Positions 41,301 through 53,300 of a stretch of 64,000 nucleotides of DNA are shown here, one piece after another. The stretch lies in assembly GCF_019399895.1 (NCBI RefSeq), contig NC_091876.1, positions 3,448,381 through 3,512,380 on the forward strand, in the 5' to 3' direction. A model generated the notes under the pieces. That model was not told the origin of the DNA and did not search any database. It worked only from the letters and a program-made list of their open reading frames with translations. This DNA is from Cardiocondyla obscurior (taxonomy: Eukaryota; Arthropoda; Insecta; Hymenoptera; Formicidae). The position numbers were made by a program, and so were the translations under genes. How positions within the stretch are numbered: position 1 is the first letter of the stretch; each line of letters starts with the position of its first letter.

Positions 41301-44300
41301 GTTTTCTTTTCGCGCAGGCACAAGACGTGTGCGAAGCGAACACGTCGGAGCTGATAATACATTTATCACGTTGTTACGCAAAACAATGAATTCCTGCGCT
41401 GAAAAATGAGAGGTAGCGATAATTATCTCGTGTTATATGAAATTAGTGTTGTAAAAAAAATATTAATAAATGCTAGGAAGAACGTTGTATCAATTAAAAC
41501 GCGGACGCGTAAGCGATTGCCACTCGAAGATTAACATCTCTTCTATCACTGCAGACGTTTTTGTTATCGCGATCTCGTATGAATCAGTTTGAGATGCGAC
41601 CGCGAAGGACTAAAAGACGGTCTCTGTTCCCCGTAATTTGCGCTCAACAAACGCTGACTTGAGATGATCGTCGAAGCGAATTCGCCGGTCTCTGTTTCCA
41701 CGCGTATTATCCACGCGCGGTCGCGCCTCCCAATTTAAACTCGCGAAGCCAAGAGTCGCGCTTTTGCAGATTGAGTTAGCCTTAATGACGAGGCGGCCTA
41801 CAAATTATACTGATGTGCCATCGAGCGGCCGTCGACGATGCTTCGAAAGAGCAGAAAATTACTACCGAGGCATATATACAAAACATATTCACGAGAGAGA
41901 AAAAAGAAAGACAAAATCTTATAATTTTATTCTTTAATATTTTTAAACGTATTTAATGATTTTCGGCAACAAACTACGGACGTATAACGTAACGTATGTA
42001 TCTTAAGGTATGTAGATAATGCGAGCGAGCATCGTACGAGCAGCGAACCGCGAATATTCATAGACAAATTAATCACCACGCTGAGAAAAAAAAATTATTT
42101 AATCTAAAAAAATATTCAGTCAAACACGTTTAAAAAAATATTTATTTAAAGTAAGCAAAAATATATTTGAATTAATAAAATATATTAAAATGGACAATAT
42201 ATTTTACTAACGTAAATATATTTTTGCTTACTTTAAATGAACATTTGTTTGAACGTATGCAGCTAAATATTTGTTTTAATTAAATAATTTTTTTCTCAGT
42301 GTAGAAAAATGACATATCTACCAACACGTCACAAATCAGCGACGAATATTCGTGGCCGCTGTTCTCGGCTCGGTGTTCGCTCGCTAAGTACACGCACTTT
42401 TAACGCGGCACTTTAAACACCTGGCTGTCGCGAACTTTTATTCATAATACATTATTTCTCTCGCGATAATGGTTCGCGCTGAGGGCGCAACTTATAATGG
42501 ATGCTGTACGCTTTCAGACGGGAATATGGCACTCGTCGAAAAGGGGCGCGAGGGACGCAGCCGTCTCGTTTATGCGCTCATATTTTTACGCACGCTGCGT
42601 ATCAACAATTCGAATGCGAGTTACAGCACGCAAACGTTTCGATCGCGTTTCGCCGCGCGTGAAATGTGTTTAGCGCCTTTGATCTTTCGAGCTACTATTC
42701 GCGAAGCGAGGCACTCGGTAAACCCAATCGTGTCATCCGCAGCTGTAGACTTTACTTCACAAATCGAAGGACTAAAGGATTCGTTATTGCCGTCGCTGGT
42801 CATAAAAGCGAATCGACGACCGCTGAATGTAATTTTCGATCAAATCATAATAGGAAAACATTTTCCAATTTTTTAACAATTTTTTTCTATTTAAGTTCTA
42901 ACATAAAAACGTCGCGTGGATGCGGAAAAGTAAAAGAGAATTATGACCGACGAGTCGAAAGAAAAGAAAAAAAAACTTGAGCCGTGACAAATGTATAGCT
43001 CGCCTCTGAACTATCGATAACTTGCGGAAGATACTTTTATTATCTCGAGACGACGAATGCATCGGAGCGAGAGTACCTATACAACTCCTTCACAAAGACC
43101 GCTACTTATAGACCGTGAATACTCCTTTTAGACTAGCGACTTTCGAAAGCTTTCGCGGCTTGGGTGAGCGTCTCATTATTAAAATAAACCTGAATTAACG
43201 GTGATTAATAAAATCTGCATTTGAACAATGAATCGAAAAATAGGCGGAATTTAACGGAGAACAATCGGAATAAATTAAATTCTATATAAAAAAAAGGGAT
43301 TATTTCCTTCACGCCAAGCGAGAATCAACGTCGGCTATCTATTCGTTTCTCTCGTTCGATTTAATAGTAATATTTAATTAATATGTCCAGGCAAAGACGG
43401 TCTTCGCGATTTTCGAGATCGAGGACGACCTGGTGGAAGTACCGTCTTTGTCTAGACGTACTAATTAAATATGAAAATTAAATCAAACGAGAATAACGAA
43501 TAGATAAGCGCGAGGGGGTCGAGGGGTGGCGGGGCGGCACCGGGTGAGAGCGAGCGCGAGCCTACGTGCCGCGAGCTAGGTATATTCCCCCACTACTCCC
43601 ACTCTCGCTTTGTCCTTTTCCAGCGGTCGCGCGAGCACACACACGTACTACGCTCTGCACAGCAAACACGTGTCTCCGTACCGAAATTCGCACTTTCGTT
43701 TAACGAAAACCTCGCGATACGAGAACCATCTTCTCCTCTCAGTTTTCCGTGTAAGGAGAGTACGTGCGACTACGTCTCCTTTTTTTAAAGTATGCACTAC
43801 GCAGCGACCGCGTGTTCGTGCCGAACGTAATACTCATTTACGTACAACGAAAACCGCCTGGTATGAGAACTATCCTCTCTTCCCCCATTCACCTTATGAG
43901 AAGAGCACGTGTGATAAATTATATATTTTTTTTTGTTGCAGATTAACGCAGCTGCATCGTCGTGAACAAAAGTGTCGTTACCGCCGATATAAATAATTAT
44001 ACGAACCGCAGTCGGTTCGTCGGTCGTTCCGGGAGTTCCGAAAAGTATGCGGGCGTTTTTGTACGATTATTTTTTACGGGAATGCGTTCGCGAGTTTCCT
44101 GTGCGCGGAAGGATGGCTCGTCACGTCCCATCTGAGAGGATGAGCAGGCCCACCAGGAGGCATCCTGCATCGGCGGAGCAACTTATAGGTGAGAATAAAT
44201 TTATTTAATAAAATATTTATTAAATAGAAACTTTAACTTTTTTTTAATTAATTTTTTAAACCATAATACATGTCTACATTAATATATATCTTTTTATGTT

Positions 44301-47300
44301 TCAGACACCGGCAGAATTCTACAACTCCGCTGTATGCAGATTGGGTAAGCCAGTAACTTGTTTTCAGGATTTTCTTTTTCAGGTGTCGAAAAATAACGCG
44401 CGCAAGTGTTCAATAATTTTCGCGAATATAAAATCACGGTCGCGTTCGCGAGTGACTTGTGCGCGGAAGGAGGACTCGTCACGACGTCCGAACTGAGAGG
44501 AGGAGCAGGCTCAGGATGGGCATCCTGCATCGGCGGAGCAACTTTAAGGTGAGAATCAATTCTCTTTTTATAAAATCTTTATAAAAAAAAAAAACTTTTA
44601 CCTTTTTTTTATATATTAATTTTATTCACTATACTGTAATGTCTACAATAATATTTTCCGTTTTATGTTACAGTCACCGGCAGGATTTCTCAACTCCTCC
44701 GAAGCTCATGCAAATCGGTGAGTTGCATGGTTTTTTTTTCGTATTTTATAATATAGGTCTCTTGAAAAATAGCGAGCGTGTAGGTTTCTTCTAGTCGTAT
44801 AATAAAATTGAGCAGAATAAATGTTCGGCACGATAAATTCAATTAGGGGCCAGTTACGTTTCCGAAAGAAAGAGGGATAGATAATCTACGAATCTTGAAT
44901 TAACTTCAACTAACAATTACGCGAAGGGATCCGCAGGCGGAATGCGTGAACACGTATCTTCGTTAGTGGAATTATTATTTCCCTCCCTGCGATTTTTACG
45001 GTGAGCTAAGTACTCCATCGTATTCGGTGATTACCATACTCTTCCCCGGTTAATAAATGTTAACGGCACGAAGTTACGACGTTGAATACCGAGCCGGGAC
45101 GATATTAGTGCGGCCCTGCGATAGAGTTAATTATAACTCGGCAACGAAACCACCATGTTGCCTTGCATATGCGATACACGAGGAATGGTGGCGCGTATGA
45201 TACAGTGACACGTTATACGCAAACCGCCGCGAATAGCGAAAAGCGCGTTAAAATACAACATTAAAAAAAAAATAAAAAGCAACCTTGTTGGCGATATGCT
45301 ATTTTATGAACAGGCAGCGATTACTCGCGACCAAGGTCAGTGTTAGTTAATTAACCGGAGAACCCGTCTGCTAAATACAAAGTTAAACGCTTTTGCTATA
45401 ACGCGGAGAGAAGTGAGCAGTTCAATTAGAAATCGTTACGATAGAGAAAATATGCGAGGGTTATGACGAAGCGCGCGCGGGGTGGAAAACGGCGGCGGGC
45501 ATAAAATTCGAGATAACGTCTCGCTCGTCAAGCTTTGTCGAGAGCGTGTCTTACGGGACTTTTAGAGCTACGCCACATTCCAGTGGTTCCATTAATTTTT
45601 CCGCTACAGTCTTATGTTTTATCCATCGCGCGATAATTAGAGCTTAGACGCGAAGCTGTTGAATTAACGTGCCTCATCAAGGAGCCCCGCTACAAACTCG
45701 CGTGCTTGCTCGCGCGTGCGGCACTAATTCGCTAAGACGATATACGCCTCGCATTTCGGAGGCGTCTAGAATCATGAAAGCTGTGGCGTTAACCGATTTG
45801 TATTATCTACGCCAGGGATAAAATACACAGTGCATTATTCCCAGTTAATTAGCCGCGAATCATTATCATTAAGCGCTCGATGGTACGCTGAAAGGCAAAT
45901 ATAGCAACGGCAGCTAACAAAAGTGACTTTATTATAGCGCCGTGTACATCGAGTTTCACATGTACCGCGTGTATATACCGCGCCGGCCGGATTGCCGAAG
46001 ACTGATTTGTCGCCGTAAAAAACGCGATATCTTTGGTGTACGTCACGCCCGCGGAACTCGCGTGCAAATCCCGAATAATAACAAAAGCCGCTTTCGATCT
46101 CTATCTCTCGCACTCCCGTTCGTTCCTAGCATTGAATTTTTTAATCGTGAAACCACCACGTGTTACGTAACAAACATTGCGCAACAAAATACTTGTAATA
46201 ATTCTATTTCTAAAATTCGAAGCACGTTTAAAGAACTTTTATTTTAGCCGTTTCGTTAAATAAATTTCCGTCGCTTGTATTTTACCTGGAAATATACTAT
46301 ATTATTTATTTCTGTAGTAAAACATTGCGTCTTCAATCGCGATAGTAGGATCTCGAATTTTTTTTTCTTCTCGGTCAGTAATTTGCAATTAATGAACCTA
46401 TTTGATGCACCGCCAATACCGGAGGAAATGCGTGATATTTCTCTTAGTCACCGGGTGCATTATACATGCATAGGCAAAGGACAATAAGCGCACGGCTGTT
46501 CAGAGGCACGCGAGAGACGGCGGTACAACGCCATATCGGGCACATTCATCTGGTAACTAGTTAGCGCACGTGCGACACGAGGCGTAGACCTCGTATGACA
46601 GACACGGAGCGTCCGGGCTGTCTCATTACGTAGAAGTGTCTCGCCACTTTTGGCACGAGACCTCCGTTTCGCCCTGGTTTCATTTATATTCGTCATTATG
46701 CAGGAACAAATTGGAAGTAAGAGCCGAAAGACGTCTCACTCGCTTTCGCATCTCGAGTCGGAAAGAGAAACAATTAATCACGCGACGCGATTGATTCGCC
46801 GCCGTATCTAAAACCGATACGTATTCACGATTGAACGGATATACATAATATGCCCATAAAAATTCAAAAATCTCTACACCGCGCAATTAAAATAATATCC
46901 CGATTTATTACGCGAACCCGAAAAAAAAATAGTCGCTTGTGGTAGTTTTAATTTCGCATAAGTTTTTTTTTTTTTTTTTTTTTGGTGGAGCGATGTATCA
47001 GAATTCCGCGATTGTTATTTAAATATTTTATATTATGTATGCGTAATGTATCTGTAAGTGGAGTTCTTCGAATTTCGGGCGCTTCGCAAGCATGCGAGAG
47101 ATTTCGTTTCGCCAGAGTGGTCCTTTAGCACCGACGAGTGCTCTAGATAAACGACAGGACCGGATCGTGTTGGCAAATCTCGTCTCTATCTCACGCCTTA
47201 AATTGCTCGTTAAAATCTTTCTCAAATCGTGCCGATTGATTACTGACGTTATCTTCTCATCTAACGATAATTTATATTGTACGACATCGTGAGAAAAAAA

Positions 47301-50300
47301 AATTGATATTTATCACGTACATCGATGATACTCAGATAACTTAAAGTGCTTCGAACATTTCTTTTCATACATATTCAATTATTGTCAACGAGAGACCCTC
47401 GAGTCGACGGCAGTAATTGATATTAATCGCCGCTAATAATCGGTGCGTTATCGCGTCTTATTCTCGAGACGTTACTAATCCAACCTTGGATTTTCTAAAG
47501 TTAATCCAGAGCGCTTCAGCACACTCGAACGTGCTTCAGTCCATCGTCTACGTCAACTTGTTTTACGCCGGCTTAGTCTTTATATCGGTAGATAGTGCCC
47601 GCTGTATTTCAGCTTGCTTCGGGAGGGATGACGGTAAAACCGAGCTGGTACTTCCGACGCTGATAAACGAAATCCGGGAGCGTAGGCGCCACGGCGAACC
47701 CCACGATATAACACGTTATGGAGTATCGACCTTTTGGCACCCCTGCCTCTGCAGCTGCGGTGTCTCTATCTTTAGCTCCTCGGACGTATACACGAATGTC
47801 TCTTGTATTCACGCGGCACATCCCCGGGCCGGCACGCGCGCAAATCGCGCTCGTGCCGGTCCCCATCCCCTGTAAAAATACGGCGCTCCGAGTCTCACCC
47901 TCGCGGGGCAAAACCGGCCGTACGAGGCCGGTATTTCGATACCGCCGAAGAACCGATTCCGAGGGGTCGTCCCTCCGGCGTATCTCGTATATCGCTTGGC
48001 TTTTCGCGGATCAGCAGAAACAATAGTGTTAGCGATTGGCGATAGGACTTTTCCGCGAAGCTTATCGATCACCTCGGTTGAAATACGCTCTCCGTTCGCA
48101 GTGAGTTTATCGGAGCCCTTCTAATGCTCGCGGATATTACGGAGATCGCTTTAAAATCGTTCAGGAAGGAACACTTTCGTCGTGCTCGGTCGATCTTTCG
48201 TCGCGCGACAGCTGTTACGGAACGAGCGGTTAAAAAAAAAAAAAAAGAAAAGAGAAAGAAGGAGAAAGCAGACGAAATAAAGACGCCGCTGAAAGGTGGA
48301 GCGCGGTCACTGCCGCACGAACGCGCTGGTTCGTGCTTTTTCCGAGTTCCGCGCGTGTTTTTTTGAAGAAATTATGAGCGCGCGCGAAGACATAAGAAAG
48401 CGGAGGCATAAACGTTGAAACGTTCCCGGAACGATAGCCGGCTGACACCGCGGGATTAACCGCCGTATGTTCGCGACTTCGTTGATCAGAAAGTGCCACT
48501 ACATTCTGTTAAAACGACCCGTTGCGCGACGTGATTTCGTATGTACATATCGTTAGGTAACATACAATAAACGTTCCGATACTTTCGTGCTTGATGAATT
48601 GAACGACGTCGAGGTTCTACGGCTGGACGGCGAAGTCGCAAACTTTATTTTACGCACTACTGCACTCGAGACTCCTTCTAATCGATAACGAATCGATGCG
48701 GCTAAGGTTTGCATTGTCGCTAGCTGAATAATAAATTCGTCGGCGGGACGCGAAGCTTTTTATTCATTTAGAATTCACGACGGGCGGTTGTTACGTAGAT
48801 TCCAAAAAAGAAAAAAAAGAAAGAAAAAAAAAGAACTGAACCTATAAGACGGTAATTAGGCAAAAGAGGAGCACTCACCGCGACGTAAAGCGAGACATAT
48901 CGCTTCTTGTGCTCGTTAGAATTTTGAAGTTCCTAGAGTACGCCATTTGGCAGAGCCATGATTACCGGCGCAAGAAGCATTTCCCGTTTCCCGCAAAGCG
49001 AACGAAGAAGAACGCGCACGGAGCGTTAAAAGACAATCTCGCCAAAGTGAAGCGTCGCGAAACGCCGCGTTGCGCGTCTCGTAATCACTCGGATTGCGCT
49101 TGAAACGAACGGCGGGAATATCAGCGGAAAAATTTGATACCCTCGAAGCCTCCGCGCGAGGCGATTGCTGCCAGAGTCCTTGTAATAACGGCGCGATGCG
49201 CGGGATTTGCGTAAACGCATCGGCGAGATTGCTCTTGGCAAAGGAGATCGCGCGGAATGCCAGGGCGCGGGTTTGCGGGCCTAACCGAGATTTTGAATGC
49301 CACCGGTGGATATATCTGCCGGCGATTGCCGAGTTACCGGCCTGAAGTAAATGGAGCGACGGTGCATAGAAAGAGAACGACACAGAAAAGGGGTGTCACA
49401 CCCTCGTTCCTTATACCGTGCGAAGAATGCGCGTGGCGTACCGTGACATAATCGATAACAGCTCTGACCGAATACGCTCTGTGCATCGAGAAAGCCGAGC
49501 GAGCCGAGATGAATAAGAAACCTGGTAGCACATCGAGAATAATGAGACGCCAGCGGAGATAAACGAATCGTTTGTCCGTGCGTTGAAAGAGGCACTGGGC
49601 CTTTGTGGAGATAACCGCGCGGGGATAATACGGAAATTACGGTACAGCTCCAGAAAAAATAAATATACAATTTCGCGCGGAAGCATAGATTCTGATAGAT
49701 TGTTAGATAATGCGCGCGTACGGAAGTCGTGGCATAATTAATCATTTCAGACATCGATTCAATCTTATAGATATGGTAAAAAAAATAATAAAAAAAAAAT
49801 AATAATAATAAAAAAAACATAGCGTTAAAAAGCGCATGTATTTTTCACGAAATACTTTTCAACGCGACGCCGTGGTACGTTTGTCAAAGCAATATCTTAA
49901 AAGGGAATCTCCCCGAGGAAAGTAGGAAAATACAACTATCTTGTAGCTATCGCATGCATATTTCAAGGCAGAGTCTGACATAAGGGAGTAAGCTGTCAAG
50001 GCTCTCATCAAGCGTGCACTAGTGACCCGAGGGTCCGTTAATGAAGTTACGTCCCTCTCGGGGTGTCGCGGGACTCATCGTAAGACGCGGTAGGAACGAC
50101 AGCTCGGTAATAATCAGGGAACTAGGTACGGACGGTAAAAAAATGGAGGAAAATGGTTCGGTGATCCCCCATCGACGACCCTTCTTCCTCTAGGGATGCC
50201 GCCAATTCGCGAACTCGTCCATTAAACTTTCCAGCGGCCGTTATCGAGGTTCAATAAATTCGCCGTGCTATCTGGGCCAAAAAATCCGACAAAATACGTA

Positions 50301-53300
50301 CACGTACATACGCGCTGCGTTATTTTTATATTAGGAACGTTCGATTTTAGAACAAAGCGTGTAATTTAAAGGAGATAATTGACCAGTTGAGTTATCGTTC
50401 CGCGAAATCACTTTTCAAAGAAAGTGTGGATAAGAAATCGGCAAGAAAGTGTCTTCACTTTCCCCAAGTATCAGTGCGCTAAATAATGCGAGTTCACGCC
50501 GTCGATTATCATTCGTCCAGCGCCACGTTTAGCGCTATAATTACAATTACGCGGTGAAAATATGGGGCGATATGTTCGCGCGTCTGACGTGGCGGGAAAA
50601 CTCAACGTTTTAGCGCGAAAGTAAGATTTCGTTATTACCGCGCCGCGGAGTCTGTCGGCGTAATTGAAACCTGCCGGATAGCTACTGAAAAAAAAAAATC
50701 TCACGCGCAATGTTATCTCGCTTTGCCGACGCGTCGGGCGTTATGCCGAACGAGCCGGGCACCGTGTAAGTACATGTAGGGGAAAAAAAAAAAGCGCGAG
50801 TGCGCGCGAAGCCGGGCAACGCGCCGGCAGAACCAGACCGCGAATATCCTGCTTTCCGCTCAAGAATTATGAATCAGCGTTGTAAAATCTAAGAGACGTA
50901 TAATAGCGAATTGCACGTGGAAGAGAGGGGAGGAATTATTAGCCGGGAATTAGAATCAACCGGATTCTTTTCCGACGCCGTAGAGCGACCTGTAATTTAC
51001 CGGCTTCGCTGTTGCAGCGTGTGTCGATTCGGATCGCGGTCCTATACGCGCGCGTCACTCTTGCAGAATCCCACACACGCACGCACGGTCGCATTAGCAT
51101 ATATAAGAATACGCTATCTCGAACGAGCTATCTGAATAAAAATTCTTAGAACTGTGACCGGGTTCTAGATTAAAAGAAACGATTTGGACGGTGTAGGGTA
51201 TGTGAGTCTCGTCCGCTCCGTCTGTCTGGAAATTGCCGACACGATCCGGAGTAATATATTGCGGATAACAATATCATCCTGATTGAATAGCCGAACGATA
51301 AGACGCAAGTGTTCGCCGAGCACTCGGCACGTTTCGACACGCCACTGTCCGAGCGATAAAGACGATTATATCGAAGCTTGACGGGGAGAGAGCTTTTAAT
51401 ACTTAAGCTCGTAAGTTTTGTTGTTTCTCGTGGAACTATCGGCGGATAGATGTGTATTTATTACGACGGGAAGTGTCGGCGATAACGCAGTCCTGCTGGC
51501 AGAGGGGCCTCTCTCTTTCTCTCTCGCTCGCGGTCGCCGCTCGGCGGTGCCGCATTTTGCAATTCAGGCCGGACCGCGGGGTGATAAAAGGAAAACCGGG
51601 GCGTCGATCTATCGGGCGCGAAAATTATAACGCGGAAAGTCCTTTGTGCGCGGTGGAAAAAGAGTTACGGACGCGATTGCATGGTCGGGCGTTTAAGCGC
51701 CACGACAGAAATAAGCTCCCACGGATGCATAACTTCGAAGCGCGATATTTTTTTTTTCTTTCTCTTTTGTTTTTTTTTCTTTCTTTTTGGTCGCTCCTCG
51801 CCTGTTCGAGAACTTTGCGTCGACCCGTTTCTACGATTGCGTAAAATAAGTCGAGATAAACCTGAGAAAAAAATATTTGAAAAAATGGAAATTTAAACAC
51901 TCGCGAGTATTCGATACACATTTTTAGATTTATGTGTTATTTTTAGTTACTCTTCGACTCCCTTCGGTCTGCGGCTTGATTTTTACGAGTACTTTTACGC
52001 GCGAGACCAAGGAGTTATGTGCGAGATTAAATAACGCAGTAACATAAAAAAAAAAGAAAGGATTTTAACGTCTGTAGCGGGAGATTATTCCGAGCGAGAT
52101 AAACTAAGTCTCGAAATTCGTTCTCTTAATACGCGTGCTCAGTTTTAAAATAAAAACTAAATTGAGATGCTATTTTTATTTTAATCTACGGAAACATTAT
52201 ACGTATTATGTCTCATCGTGCAACTAATTTAATTAAACAAAAAGAACCCCTTTTATCGCTGTGTACTATTTAATAATATAACGATTAATTTTTTTTCATA
52301 AAAGAGATAAAAAAAATGCAACTATTAATATAAACTTTAATGCTATTTATATATTCTATTAACGAAACAATTAAGACCGGATTAAAAGGGAAATGAGACT
52401 CGGAGGATCGATATCAGGCGCAAATGCAACGCGATAAGAACCCGAGGCTCGATTCGTATTGTTTTTAAAGTCGTCGTACGAGTGCTTCGCGAATTGTTTA
52501 TTAAATCCGCCAGTTTTACGTTCGCTACGAAGTCTTGCAATCGGCTGCAATTACCGATGAGTAATGCACGCCAGATGTCGAACTTGGCAGGTGCACGTGC
52601 GTTAGGTGCTTAAAGGTTCCTTTGGTCATTGCACTTGGCATAAACGGTACTATGTATTCGCTCGTTGGATAATCCAAGAGAATCAACGGCGTCCCGATGT
52701 GCATTAAGCAACGAGTAATATTTCTCTCGCGTGCAAATAATAATTTTTTAACGAAAGCGATCGGTGCTTTTCTAAAACGTAATATTTTTTTATCGAAAAT
52801 ATAACAGATTGCACTAGGAGACATTTTTTTTTTAATATAAAAATCGCAAAATTCGAATCGCGCCACTCCACTTTCGACGCAACCGAAGCGTCGCTCGTCC
52901 AGGATTTCGGAGCCTATAACGCGCGAGAGTTGTCAGGACGCTTACTGGTCGCTCACCGACACAGGACGCGCTTGTAGCAGCCAAACAAACGCGACGGACA
53001 AAATCATACAAACACAGCGAATGGCGCGGTAACTATAGTATAACGACTTGTCGCACTTCGTGCGGTCGCGCTCGACGAAAAAAGAAAGAAAAAAAAAGTA
53101 CAAAAAAAACTAAACGTGAGGACAGCTCCCGGAACAAATCCCGGCGAAAAGTACTCTTTGAACTCACCGGCGATCACGGTGTCCTGCAGATTGTACTTGG
53201 CCGTGCCCGCCTTGCCGACCTTCGGGAAGTCTTTGAGCTTGCGGCCGCTCAGCTTAAGCTCGCCGCTGAGGTGCGCCTCCTCCAGGATCCGCTCGAGGCT

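Larger units (their letters stand above)
33976..53167 (-). other. LRCH intron 1 (19.2 kb)
   Basis: Bounded by the donor after 53168 and the acceptor before 33975. It is AT-rich with embedded GC/CpG-rich islands (about 34.1-34.7, 35.4-35.7, 38.6-40.0, 47.6-48.4, 48.9-49.6 and 51.4-51.8 kb) that may be regulatory. It also contains the palindromic elements at 42.1 and 43.4 kb, the tandem duplication at 43.65 kb and the duplicated exon-pair units at 44.0-44.7 kb on the opposite strand. No protein-coding nested gene could be supported. Confidence 0.85.

Noticed and set aside
43610..43996. 128-codon frame through the tandem duplication as a protein gene
   Set aside because: Starts with TTG, no ATG in a good context and no family; the peptide similarity between copies follows from the DNA duplication with near multiple-of-three spacing.
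47417..47875. 152-codon plus-strand open frame in LRCH intron 1
   Set aside because: No recognisable domain or conserved motif, and it lies in a GC-rich island; treated as chance.
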